From assembly GCA_025454895.1 (NCBI GenBank), contig JALONO010000025.1, positions 1 to 46,481 on the forward strand: DNA of 46,481 nt. Reading direction: 5' to 3'. Shown in pieces: positions 17,475 through 25,442 of the stretch. Position numbers and translations under genes: made by a program. Source of the DNA: Bernardetiaceae bacterium (GTDB lineage Bacteria > Bacteroidota > Bacteroidia > Cytophagales > Thermoflexibacteraceae). The notes beneath the pieces were generated by a model, which was given only the letters and a program-made list of their open reading frames with translations, was not told the origin of the DNA and searched no databases. Within the stretch, counting starts at the first letter, position 1, and each line of letters opens with the position of its first letter.

Positions 17475-18530
17475 TTACACCACTTTGAGGGCCTTGTTGT
17501 AGTCCAGGATGAAGTAACGCACCGCGGTTTTAATGGCGTTTTTGACCGAGAAGTCGCGAGCCACCACTTTTTTCACCACATCGGCGGGGTTATAGCCGTG
17601 GTTGGGGTCGCGTAAGGCCGAGAAGCTACCCACAGGCGTGGGGGTAATGGTGTCCCGGTCGGCCGTGAACAACGACTGCAGGTAGTCGGCCCGGCTTTCC
17701 TGCCAGGTGTAGCCCACATTGCGCGACAGGAAAATATCGACATCGATCTGGTTATTAGGCAGCACCGTGTATTTGAGCGACGAGTTGTACACCAGGTTGG
17801 ACATGTTGTTTTTCACCGCCTTGATCACCAGCCGGGCCGTGTCGGAGTTGGGTTGGCGTTCCACGGCGTAGTTATAATACACATTGCGCCGGTAAAACCC
17901 GTCGTTGAACACGTTCTCGCTGTCTAAGGTAAGTTGCATGTGGGCTTCCATGCCCTCGGGCAGCAGCCACGGGTGCTGGGTGCGCAGCAGGTTGGGCAGG
18001 GCATCAATGTCGGTTTTGTAGGCTTTGCCGTACACGTCCCAAATCACTTTCTTCTTTAACGCGGCGATCAGTTGGCTCTTTTGGGCGGCCGGGAGGTTTG
18101 CCTTCACCAGGGCATCGAAATCGGGCTTGCCGGCGGCCAGGCTGGTGTAGCCTTTGGCGGCCACATTGGTAGCGGTTTGGGTCACGGCCGGGGCGGTGGT
18201 GCGGTTAGTCGTCCCGATTTTTTGCAATTCGCGCACGGCCAGGTTAGGGGTTAAGGGCACGGGCGGCAAGGTGGCCACGGCGTTAGTGGGCACTTTGGGC
18301 ACAAAATCCCCATCCTCGGTGTCGCGGGCCAAGGTGCGCAATACCCTGAACAGGTAGTCGTCCACCATCCCGGTTACGGGCAAAAAGTAAGACGATTGGA
18401 AATCGCGCACGGCTTTTTCGTCCTCCGGGCCAAACTTTTGGTCCAACACCAGTTGGTAGCCGAGGGTAATCAGGTACTGCTGCACGCGGGTTACGTCTTT
18501 GCCCGCCGAACCTACTTTAATCGTTTCCAT
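17475..18530 (-). CDS. Peptidoglycan-binding-domain protein without signal peptide
   Basis: A 351-residue protein. Residues ~7-65 are a PG_binding_1 module (GSAGKDVTRVQQYLITLGY, then FGPEDEKAVRDFQ and PVTGMVDDYLF). A Pro/Thr-rich linker at ~80-130 is followed by a ~215-residue domain I do not recognise, with aromatic segments (RRNVYYNYAVERQPNSDTAR, VDIFLSRNVGYTWQESRADY). No signal peptide, lipobox or membrane helix is present, which is odd for a cell-wall binder: it may stay in the cytoplasm, be exported by another route, or use the module for another ligand. It is 172 bases upstream of the pseudokinase fusion on the same strand and may share its operon. Confidence 0.75.
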   Translation of the reverse strand: METIKVGSAGKDVTRVQQYLITLGYQLVLDQKFGPEDEKAVRDFQSSYFLPVTGMVDDYLFRVLRTLARDTEDGDFVPKVPTNAVATLPPVPLTPNLAVRELQKIGTTNRTTAPAVTQTATNVAAKGYTSLAAGKPDFDALVKANLPAAQKSQLIAALKKKVIWDVYGKAYKTDIDALPNLLRTQHPWLLPEGMEAHMQLTLDSENVFNDGFYRRNVYYNYAVERQPNSDTARLVIKAVKNNMSNLVYNSSLKYTVLPNNQIDVDIFLSRNVGYTWQESRADYLQSLFTADRDTITPTPVGSFSALRDPNHGYNPADVVKKVVARDFSVKNAIKTAVRYFILDYNKALKVV

Positions 18531-18622
18531 TTTTGGGTGGTTTAGTGAGAAATGAAATTGACAGCTAATTTATTAATGAACTGATAGCAAGAGGTTTATC
18601 TAATAACATAAAGGCTAGCCGG

Positions 18623-19663
18623 TTATCGCGCCACCCGGCCTGCATCCTGCCCCTGGGCCAGCCGTTCAATGTCTTGGGCCGAAGCCAACAAGGCATCGCC
18701 GGGCACGGTATGTTTGTAGGCGTAGGCTGCGGCCGCAAAGTCCACCGCTTTTTGCGGTTGGCCGGGCCAGGCGAGTAGCCCGCACAGCAAGGCCCCCATA
18801 AAGGCATCCCCCGCCCCGATGCGGTCCTCGATGTGGGTGAGGTTATGCACCGCCGACGAATAGAGTTGCCCCTGGGCGTACAACATGGCGCTCACCTCGT
18901 TTTGCGAGGCGTTGTGCGACCGCCGGAGGGTAACCGCCACGCGCGTGCAGCGCGGGTACGCCTGGGTGAGGGTGTGGCAGAAGGCGGCCACTTGCTCGGC
19001 GGGCGAGTGGGCTTTTGGCGGCGGCTCGCTGCGGAGGCCCAGCATGAGCTCGGCCACGTCTTCGCCGGCCAGCAGCAGGTCGCAACCTTGCACCAGGGCG
19101 GGCATGACCTCAATGGGCCGTTTGCCGTATTTCCAAAGGGCGGCGCGGTAGTTCAAGTCGCACGAAACGGGCACGCCCAGCCGGTTGGCCACCGCAATGG
19201 CCTCGGCGCAAGCCTGGGCCGCCGCCTCCGAAACCGCCGGGGTAAGCCCGCTCCAGTGGAACCAGGCGGCTCCGGCCAGCACCTGCTCCCAGTTGACCAA
19301 ACCGGGCTGCCACTGGGCAAAAGCGGAATGGGTACGGTCGTAAATGACCTTGCTGGCCCGGTTGTCCACCCCGTTTTCCAAATAGTAAAGCCCCAATTTT
19401 TCGCCGCCAAACACCAGGTGCTCGGTGCTCACCCCGCTGGCCCGCAGTTGCATGGCCACGGCTTGGCCCAGTTCGTGGGCGGGCACGCGCGTAACGTGGG
19501 CCGCTTGCAACTGATAGCCAGCCCCCAGTTGGGCCACGGCCACCGCCACGTTGGCCTCGCCCCCGCCATACACCACGTCGAGCGAGCGGGCCTGCACAAA
19601 CCGTTGGTGGCCAGGGGGCGACAGCCGCAGTAAACTTTCGCCAAAGGTGACGACTTTTTGCAT
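18623..19663 (-). CDS. kdgK: PfkB-family sugar kinase, probably 2-dehydro-3-deoxygluconokinase
   Basis: A 346-residue ribokinase/PfkB-fold kinase. It has the N-terminal GESLLRLSPP, the glycine-rich substrate loop YGGGEANVAVAVAQLG, and the C-terminal anion-hole and catalytic-base motif DRIGAGDAFMGALL with D286. The central SCDLNYRAALW segment is typical of KDG kinases, which phosphorylate 2-keto-3-deoxygluconate to KDPG in uronate and pectin breakdown. The KDPG aldolase (eda/kdgA) that would normally accompany it is not in the window, so other sugars are possible. It is read toward the peptidoglycan-binding gene (gap 92 bases) and divergent from the DUF4199 gene. Confidence 0.85.
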   Translation of the reverse strand: MQKVVTFGESLLRLSPPGHQRFVQARSLDVVYGGGEANVAVAVAQLGAGYQLQAAHVTRVPAHELGQAVAMQLRASGVSTEHLVFGGEKLGLYYLENGVDNRASKVIYDRTHSAFAQWQPGLVNWEQVLAGAAWFHWSGLTPAVSEAAAQACAEAIAVANRLGVPVSCDLNYRAALWKYGKRPIEVMPALVQGCDLLLAGEDVAELMLGLRSEPPPKAHSPAEQVAAFCHTLTQAYPRCTRVAVTLRRSHNASQNEVSAMLYAQGQLYSSAVHNLTHIEDRIGAGDAFMGALLCGLLAWPGQPQKAVDFAAAAYAYKHTVPGDALLASAQDIERLAQGQDAGRVAR

Positions 19664-19783
19664 GATAGGGTTGAGTTTGCGGGCAAATGTAACCTTTAGG
19701 CCGCATTTGTTAGTCGGTGGCGGGCCACTTGGGCCACACGGGCGAGGTCATTTTGCTAACGGCCCTTCGCTTAATTTTGGGGC

Positions 19784-20302
19784 ATGAACTCTCCCCTGGT
19801 CAAAATTTCGTTGTTGACTGGCCTGCTCACCGGGGCGGCCATTTTGGCTTTCAACCTGCTCATTCATTCGTTTGGCAATAACCCGCTGGGCCGGGGCATG
19901 TTGTTGTTTGTGCCCGTGTATGTGATGGGCCTGGGCGTGGCCTTACGACAGTTCCGCGAGCAGCACAACCAAGGCAAACTACGCGGTGGGGAGGCCCTCA
20001 GTTTCAGCTTGATCTTTAATTTGGCGGCTTCGGTAAGTTATGGGCTATTGTTCTGGGCCTGGCTGGGTTGGGTAAGCCCGGCCATGCTGCTCACCCACCA
20101 GGCGGCCATCCGGCAAAAGCTAACCACCGAACAAGCCGCGATTTTGGCCGACCCCGCCTACGGGCAAAAGTTTTACGACGACAGCCTGCGCGCCACCGAC
20201 CAAATGACCGCCGACCAAGCCGCCTGGGCCGATTTTAAAAAAACCTCGTTTGTGGGCCTGTTGTTAGCCATTGGCACGGGGCTGTTTTTTAGGAAGAAGT
20301 AA
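19784..20302 (+). CDS. DUF4199 family membrane protein
   Basis: A 172-residue inner-membrane protein with four predicted helices: ISLLTGLLTGAAILAFNLLI, MLLFVPVYVMGLGVAL, FSLIFNLAASVSYGLLFWAWL-like, and a C-terminal FVGLLLAIGTGLFF before FRKK. The hydrophilic stretch between the third and fourth helices (about 60 residues, acidic and basic) is characteristic of DUF4199 proteins of Bacteroidota. Function unknown. It starts 120 bases from the divergent kdgK, so the two promoters share that spacer. Confidence 0.85.
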   Translation: MNSPLVKISLLTGLLTGAAILAFNLLIHSFGNNPLGRGMLLFVPVYVMGLGVALRQFREQHNQGKLRGGEALSFSLIFNLAASVSYGLLFWAWLGWVSPAMLLTHQAAIRQKLTTEQAAILADPAYGQKFYDDSLRATDQMTADQAAWADFKKTSFVGLLLAIGTGLFFRKK

Positions 20303-20333
20303 CCAGGTTTTTGCAGGTTGGAAATCTTGCTAA

Positions 20334-20356
20334 AATGATTGCATGATTAAATGATT
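20334..20356 (+). repeat. Dispersed ATGATTGCATGATT repeat, copy after DUF4199
   Basis: A 23-base sequence identical to the reverse complement of 42227-42249. It begins 32 bases after the DUF4199 stop and has the same sense as that gene. The core is the octamer GATTGCAT, which is also repeated six times at 40574-40621. The rest of the spacer to 20578 shows no other feature. Confidence 0.8.
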
Positions 20357-20578
20357 TTTCTGATTGATTACCAATTATTTATGTATTGGGAATGCGAAAT
20401 CTCAATTTGATTTTGCTATCAGATGATTACCGGGCGATCAAATGGAAGCTGCTCCCGGATTGGGAAAAAATGCCCCACCGGGCCGCCTCAGCCCCGCCCC
20501 CAACTTTTTCTCCCGGCTTTACGTTACGGCAGTTAGTTGCCCGCGTTAGGGGCAAGCCACCCATCAACTTCTTTTTAT

Positions 20579-21697
20579 ATGCTTAAAATCGTGCTTTGGG
20601 GCCTGGCCGTGCTACTAGGTTTGCTGGGCTTGGCGGCCTTGCTGGGGTTTCGTTACCTGCGGGGCAATGCCGACGTATTGATCGAGTTTATCAAAAACAA
20701 CCCGGACAAAACCTCGCTGGTGCTCATCCGCAACGACACGGTGCTGCTGAGCCTTCGCCCTGACCAGAAAATGCCCCTGGCCAGCACGGTAAAAACCATT
20801 GTGGCCATCGAGTATGCCCAGCAGGCGGCTAAGGGCCTAGTCAACCCCCAGCAACCAGTCGACTTGGCCGAACTGGAACGCTTCTACTTGCCCCTCACCG
20901 ACGGCGGGGCCCACCCCAACTGGCTAAAGCAAGCCACCGCCGACGGCCTGGTGAAAGACGGAAAAGTACCCCTGGAAGAAGTGGCCAAGGGGATGATCCG
21001 CCATAGCTCGAACGCGAACACTGAGTACTTGATGGCCAAGTTGGGCCTGGCCAACATCAATGCCAACCTGACGGTCCTGAACTTGCCCCGGCACGACCCG
21101 TTGTACCCGCTCGTTTCGGCCTTGCTGGTGGTGTCGAACACCGAGAAAATCCCGGCCGATCAGTTCCTGGCCCGTTGCCAGGCCCTGCCCCCGGCCGATT
21201 ACGTGCAGCAATGCTTGGCCATCCACCAAAAACTGGCCGCTGATGCGGACGGTAGTTTTAAAAAGACCTTCGTTTTCCCGGACCTGGCCCTGCAAAAAGT
21301 TTGGTCGGATCGGCTGCCCGCCTCCACCACGGGCGAATATGCGGCCTTGATGCAGAAAATCGGGAGCCGTACTTATTTCCCGGCCGAAGTCCACCGCCAC
21401 CTGGACCCGGTGATGGAGTGGATTTTTGTGGCCGCGCCCAAAAACCGGGGCGTGTACACGCACCTGGGCATGAAGGGCGGCTCCACGGCCTTTGTGCTCA
21501 CCGAGAGCCTGTACGCTAACCTGCCCAACGGCGACCGGGTGGCCCTGGCCTATTTCATCAATGGCCTGCCGCCTAACTATTTGGAGGCCACGCGCTTGCA
21601 AAATGCCATGAACGAGTTTAATCTCCACTGCATTTGGCCTAAACGGCAGCCGGGGCTGATCGCGGCGTTGGCCCCGGCTTCTTCCAGCACAAAATAA
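20579..21697 (+). CDS. Membrane-anchored serine hydrolase of the class A beta-lactamase fold
   Basis: A 372-residue protein. The ATG at 20579 precedes a hydrophobic helix (residues 3-23) that would anchor it in the inner membrane with the body outside. The three active-site motifs are present: S69-T-V-K72 in PLASTVK (nucleophile and general base), HSSNAN near residue 142 in the position of the SxN motif, and MKGGST in the position of the KTG motif. This fits the beta-lactamase2 family (class A-like hydrolases, D-Ala-D-Ala peptidases and related enzymes). It could act on peptidoglycan, an antibiotic or another ester or amide; the sequence does not decide. A longer start from TTG at 20537 is less likely because the helix would be shifted from the N-terminus. 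Confidence 0.85.
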   Translation: MLKIVLWGLAVLLGLLGLAALLGFRYLRGNADVLIEFIKNNPDKTSLVLIRNDTVLLSLRPDQKMPLASTVKTIVAIEYAQQAAKGLVNPQQPVDLAELERFYLPLTDGGAHPNWLKQATADGLVKDGKVPLEEVAKGMIRHSSNANTEYLMAKLGLANINANLTVLNLPRHDPLYPLVSALLVVSNTEKIPADQFLARCQALPPADYVQQCLAIHQKLAADADGSFKKTFVFPDLALQKVWSDRLPASTTGEYAALMQKIGSRTYFPAEVHRHLDPVMEWIFVAAPKNRGVYTHLGMKGGSTAFVLTESLYANLPNGDRVALAYFINGLPPNYLEATRLQNAMNEFNLHCIWPKRQPGLIAALAPASSSTK

Positions 21698-21758
21698 AGC
21701 GGGTAAGAAGTTTAGGTATAAGGGCGGTACTTTATTTTTACGCACTTGACTAACGAAA

Positions 21759-23627
21759 ATGAAGCACTATCACTTGACCTATGCCCTGGGCTGGCTCACC
21801 TCACTGGCCACTTTGGCCCAAACCCCCAAACGCCCTATGACTAATCCGAACCTGCTAGACGAGAAAGTAACCGACCATAAAATAGTAGTGTACCAATTGT
21901 TGCCCCGGCTGTTCGGTAACCTGAACGCCACCAACCGTTTTTATGGTACGGCTGCCGAAAATGGCGTGGGTAAGTTAAACGATATCAATGAGTTGGCTTT
22001 GGGGGAATTGAAGAAACTGGGCGTTACGCACGTGTGGTACACAGGCGTGATCGAGCACGCCACCATGACCGACCACGCCGCCTACGGCATTGCCCCCGAC
22101 GACGCTGATGTGGTAAAAGGCCGGGCCGGGTCGCCCTATGCCATCAAAGACTATTATGACGTGGCCCCCGACCTGGCCGTGGACGTGCCCAACCGCCGCG
22201 AGGAGTTTGCCGCCCTGGTGCGCCGCACCCATGCCCAGGGGCTTAAGGTCATCATCGACTTTGTGCCCAACCACGTGGCCAGGGCCTACCGCTCCGATGC
22301 CAAGCCCGCCGGGGTGGTGGACTTGGGCCAGCAAGACGATCCTACGGTGGCCTTTAGCCCGCGCAATAATTTCTACTATTTGCCGGGCACGAGTTTCCAA
22401 GTGCCCCGGGAGTACCAACTGCCGCCCGGCGTGCAAGTGCCCAGTAAAGACGGCCACTTTGCCGAAACCCCGGCCAAAGCCACCGGCAACGACCAATTTA
22501 CCCCTGCGCCCGGCGTAAACGAGTGGTTTGAGACGGTGAAATTGAACTACGGGGTCGATTATCAAAATAACCGGACCAAACACTTTACCAATCCCTTGCC
22601 CGATACTTGGCACAAGATGTTCGACATCCTGCGTTATTGGGCCGCCCAAGGGGTGGACGGTTTCCGCTGCGACATGGCCGAGATGGTACCAGTGGAATTT
22701 TGGGCCTGGGCCATTATCCGCCTCAAACAAGAATACCCCAACTTGGTGTTCATTGCCGAAATTTATAACCCCAACGAATATCGCAACTACCTGGAAACCG
22801 GGCACTTTGATTATTTGTACGACAAAGTGGGGTTGTACGATACGCTCAAGGCGGTGATCCAGGGCCGGGCCGGGGCGGGCGACATCGCGCCCAACTGGCG
22901 GCACTTGCAGGGCATCAACAGCCGCATGTTGCGGTTTTTGGAGAACCACGACGAGCAGCGGCTGGCCAGCCCCTATTTTGCGGGCCGGGCCGAAAAGGGC
23001 ATCCCGCTTATGACGGTTACCGCCACCCTCAACTCGGGGCCGGTTATGGTGTACTTTGGGCAAGAAGTGGGCGAGCCGGGGGCCGGGGCCGAGGGTTTCG
23101 CGGGCGACGACGGCCGCACTACCATTTTCGACTACTGGGGGGTGCCGGAGCACCAAAAGTGGCTCAACGGTGGCCGCTTCGACGGCGGTGGGCTAAGCCC
23201 CGCCCAGCGCGAACTGCGCGACTGGTACGGCCGGTTACTCAATTTGTGCCGCAAGTCCGAAGCCATCCGCAAGGGCGGGCTTTATGAACTGCACCAGGCT
23301 AACGTGGCCGCTAACAGCCAAGGTTACCACACCCGCCATGCCTACGCCTACTTGCGGTTTACGGCCAAAGAAAAACTGTTGATTGTGGTCAATTTTGGGG
23401 AAACCGCCCAGGCCCTGCGGCTCAAAATCCCGGTGGAGGCGTTTGACGCAGCTGGCCTGCCCTCGTACAAAAAATACCGGTTTACCGAACTGCTGGCCGC
23501 CCAGCCCGAGGCCCCGCTGACCATTTTGGCCTCGGAAGCGGCCAAAACCCACGCCCCGGAGTCTGGTCTGGCTATCGAACTACCGCCCTGGGGGGCCAAA
23601 ATCTACCGGATCGAGGCCACTAAGTAA
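21759..23627 (+). CDS. Secreted GH13 alpha-amylase family glycoside hydrolase
   Basis: A 622-residue enzyme with a signal peptide (cleavage near LATLAQ). The catalytic barrel has all GH13 regions: region I VIIDFVPNHV; region II DGFRCDMAE with nucleophile D305; region III FIAEIY with acid/base E334; and region IV LENHDEQRL with transition-state stabiliser D398. A C-terminal beta domain ends in a W-G-A-K-I-Y-R segment. The substrate is an alpha-glucan or related oligosaccharide, exact bond unknown. No SusC/SusD pair or other carbohydrate-utilisation genes lie nearby. Located 61 bases after the hydrolase gene in the same direction. Confidence 0.93.
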   Translation: MKHYHLTYALGWLTSLATLAQTPKRPMTNPNLLDEKVTDHKIVVYQLLPRLFGNLNATNRFYGTAAENGVGKLNDINELALGELKKLGVTHVWYTGVIEHATMTDHAAYGIAPDDADVVKGRAGSPYAIKDYYDVAPDLAVDVPNRREEFAALVRRTHAQGLKVIIDFVPNHVARAYRSDAKPAGVVDLGQQDDPTVAFSPRNNFYYLPGTSFQVPREYQLPPGVQVPSKDGHFAETPAKATGNDQFTPAPGVNEWFETVKLNYGVDYQNNRTKHFTNPLPDTWHKMFDILRYWAAQGVDGFRCDMAEMVPVEFWAWAIIRLKQEYPNLVFIAEIYNPNEYRNYLETGHFDYLYDKVGLYDTLKAVIQGRAGAGDIAPNWRHLQGINSRMLRFLENHDEQRLASPYFAGRAEKGIPLMTVTATLNSGPVMVYFGQEVGEPGAGAEGFAGDDGRTTIFDYWGVPEHQKWLNGGRFDGGGLSPAQRELRDWYGRLLNLCRKSEAIRKGGLYELHQANVAANSQGYHTRHAYAYLRFTAKEKLLIVVNFGETAQALRLKIPVEAFDAAGLPSYKKYRFTELLAAQPEAPLTILASEAAKTHAPESGLAIELPPWGAKIYRIEATK

Positions 23628-23693
23628 GCCAGCCGATAGTAGACCTCTTGCGTATTAGATTAAAATCCTTCCAAATTACCCTTTCTAGACCCA

Positions 23694-23776
23694 GAATTGC
23701 GTCCCCTCCCCGACGGACGACCAAAAGCGAATGAGCTTTTGGGGCGAGCCAGTGCTGCTGGTTAGGGTGGGGCCAA
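23694..23776 (+). repeat. Dispersed CCCTCCCCGACGGA...GGGTGGGGCCA element, copy 1
   Basis: Begins with AATTGCGTCCCCTCCCCGAC and ends with GGGTGGGGCCAA. In between is a hairpin: CCAAAAGC at 23721-23728 pairs with GCTTTTGG at 23735-23742. Related copies are at 41947-42016 (same strand) and 42101-42145 (opposite strand). It fills much of the 190-base spacer between the GH13 gene and the orphan minus-strand ORF. Confidence 0.75.
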
Positions 23777-23818
23777 AAAAAGGGCGGATTTCGAACGAAA
23801 ATTAGGTCTAGTTTAAAA

Positions 23819-24307
23819 TTAGCGGAGCAATTCCTGTAAATACGCCTCAATCTCGGCTTTGAGCGGTTTGTTCATGGCCAGCACTGCCTCCTGCGCATCG
23901 GCCCCGGTGCCTTTGGCTACCCAGCCGGTGCCCTTGGCGCGCCCGGGCGTGGCCGGAGGCTGGGCCGTAGCCAATGCCCGCTCCAGCAAGGCGACCAGCC
24001 GCTCGCGGGCGGCCGGGGGCACGGGCACGGTTTTGGGCTCCCCGCCGCTGTACGTGCCCGTAGAGCTTTCGAGCTGGGTTACGGGCCGATAGGCTAGGCT
24101 ATCGGGCTGGAGCAGGTACAGGTTGCCTGCCCCATCGGCGTATTGGTAGGGTGGTTCTTGAACTGAGTTGGGCATGACAATGCGCTGATTTTCAGGAGAT
24201 TTAGTGGGAAGAAGAACCTTGGAGGTGGCGGGCGTTACCCCCCAGTCCACTAATAGGCTGGCCAAAACGGCCCCTTTGACAAGCCCCAGCTCGGCCGAGT
24301 AGAACAT
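23819..24307 (-). CDS. Hypothetical protein, 162 residues
   Basis: An open frame of 162 residues starting at ATG 24307-24305. There is no signal peptide or membrane helix. The middle (PPYQYADGAGNLYLLQPDSL) is followed by a Pro/Ala-rich part and an amphipathic C-terminal helix (LKAEIEAYLQELL). Codon use looks like the neighbours. I do not recognise a family. An apparent terminator hairpin for the upstream DUF4494 gene ends exactly at its start codon, so it needs its own promoter or is expressed only by readthrough. It may be lineage-specific; a spurious ORF cannot be excluded. Confidence 0.55.
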   Translation of the reverse strand: MFYSAELGLVKGAVLASLLVDWGVTPATSKVLLPTKSPENQRIVMPNSVQEPPYQYADGAGNLYLLQPDSLAYRPVTQLESSTGTYSGGEPKTVPVPPAARERLVALLERALATAQPPATPGRAKGTGWVAKGTGADAQEAVLAMNKPLKAEIEAYLQELLR

Positions 24308-24337
24308 AAAAACGGGCGGGCATTTAGCGGCCCGCCC
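24305..24337 (-). terminator. Terminator after DUF4494
   Basis: On the minus strand, a perfect 8-base GC stem (24314-24321 with 24330-24337) is followed by a T run (24308-24312). It lies 48 bases after the DUF4494 stop and runs into the ATG of the 162-residue ORF. Confidence 0.75.
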
Positions 24338-24384
24338 TGGTTAAAGGCTCATGATCGGCTGGCAATGACAGCTCGCGCCCTGCG

Positions 24385-24981
24385 TTAGGCCCCGTTGGGC
24401 ATGGCTTCGTCTTGGCCGGGGTGGCCGTCGGGGTCTTCGTCCAGGTCTTCTTCTCCCAAAATTTCGTCCTCGATTTCGTTCAGGGTATCGTCCACCACGG
24501 GGGCTTTGGCCAGGGGCTTAAGCTTGCCTTCTTTGAGTTTCTCCTCGTCTTCCGATACGTAAGGGATCACCTCCACAATGTTGGTGAAATTCACGTCGGT
24601 GATGTCGTAAGGGATGACCCAACTGCTAAACTGCTGCTCTACCCGCTCAATGGCCTGCTTGGCACTGGGGGCGGCCACCAGCACCAACATGCTGATGCGC
24701 TTTTCCTTGCTGGCGGGGCCTTCGTCCACCACGTCCACATACGACACCTTGAGCTTGAACCACACCTCGGTGTCGTCGTAATTGTACACTTCGCGGTAGT
24801 TGGTTTTGCCCACGCTGGCCACGTTGAAATCGGGGATGCTGCTGCCAATGCTGCGGTGCAAGCGGGCCTCGGCATCGGTAAACGAAACGGCGTCCACCAA
24901 GTAGCTCTCGGTAACGGTTTTGATCTTATCGTTTTCTAAAAACTTGACGTATTGGATTTTGCACAAGAACCAGGTAGCCAT
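24385..24981 (-). CDS. DUF4494 family protein
   Basis: A 198-residue soluble protein. The N-terminal ~150 residues match DUF4494, a Bacteroidota family of unknown function: TWFLCKIQYVKF at the start, ESYLVDAVSFTDAEARL near residue 26, VWFKLKVSYVDVVDE near residue 72, and NFTNIVEVIPYV near residue 131. The C-terminal ~40 residues are an acidic tail (EDEILGEEDLDEDPDG) likely to be disordered. No membrane or signal features. It ends in a hairpin terminator. Confidence 0.85.
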   Translation of the reverse strand: MATWFLCKIQYVKFLENDKIKTVTESYLVDAVSFTDAEARLHRSIGSSIPDFNVASVGKTNYREVYNYDDTEVWFKLKVSYVDVVDEGPASKEKRISMLVLVAAPSAKQAIERVEQQFSSWVIPYDITDVNFTNIVEVIPYVSEDEEKLKEGKLKPLAKAPVVDDTLNEIEDEILGEEDLDEDPDGHPGQDEAMPNGA

Positions 24982-25140
24982 ATTATTTTGATTGAGGTGG
25001 GTTGATCATTTTTTGCGAACCCAAAAGTAAGGCATTAAACTGACCCACAAATATGTTAATAATAATTGATATTGGCAAATTTTTTACATAAAAAAATATT
25101 TAAGATGATTTTGACATGAGGTACTGCTAGTTCGGAGATG

Positions 25141-25342
25141 CCCGCGAGCCACGCCCAGCACCTGGAGGGCGGTGAGGCACGAACCCGTGCGGGCGGGCGG
25201 GCGGGTGCATGGCCTGGCGCAGCCGGACAGGCACTTGCCCGCCCGCCCGCACGGGAACAGGCGTGTACCGAAACGTCGGCCCGGCCTAGAAGGTGCCGCA
25301 CCGCCGGGGGCTTAAAAACGCAACGGTTCCGGCGCCAAAAAC
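25141..25342 (+). repeat. Palindromic dispersed repeat with conserved tail, copy 1
   Basis: A ~200-base GC-rich element. A perfect 19-base inverted repeat (25184-25202 with 25237-25255) flanks a core containing GGCCTGG and GCCGGACA. Then comes a tail with GGTGCCGCACCGCCG, CTTAAAAACG and GGCGCCAAAA (25291-25342). The second copy is on the opposite strand at 43629-43830; its arms differ in sequence but also pair perfectly. It lies in the ~460-base spacer between DUF4494 and nrdB. The AT-rich 25000-25130 part of that spacer shows nothing else. Confidence 0.85.
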
Positions 25343-25390
25343 AAAAAATGGTGGTTTGGTTGGGAGATAAAACCCCGTTCCGCAAGGGCC

Positions 25391-25419
25391 AAAAAAAGCC
25401 CCAAGCGGGGGCCTGGGGC
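25391..25419 (-). terminator. Probable terminator after nrdB
   Basis: On the minus strand GCCCCAGGC and its imperfect complement (25411-25419 with 25398-25406, one mismatch) are followed by seven Ts (25391-25397). It lies 24 bases beyond the nrdB stop. Confidence 0.6.
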
Positions 25420-25442
25420 GGGTAAATGGGGGAGGGGAGGGG

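Noticed and set aside
19110-19706. Overlapping frames across kdgK on both strands
   Set aside because: High GC opens all six frames here; only the 346-codon minus frame matches a family.
20386-20586. 66-codon ORF before the beta-lactamase-fold gene
   Set aside because: Overlaps the true start in another frame and has no signal, domain or codon support.
21975-23156. Long open frame antisense to the GH13 gene
   Set aside because: Codon-bias shadow; composition (His, Gly, Val-rich) is typical of reverse-strand artefacts.
25138-25425. ORFs reading through the palindromic repeat on both strands
   Set aside because: Arg/Ala/Pro-rich output of GC-rich palindrome DNA; kept only as an observation on the conserved tail frame.
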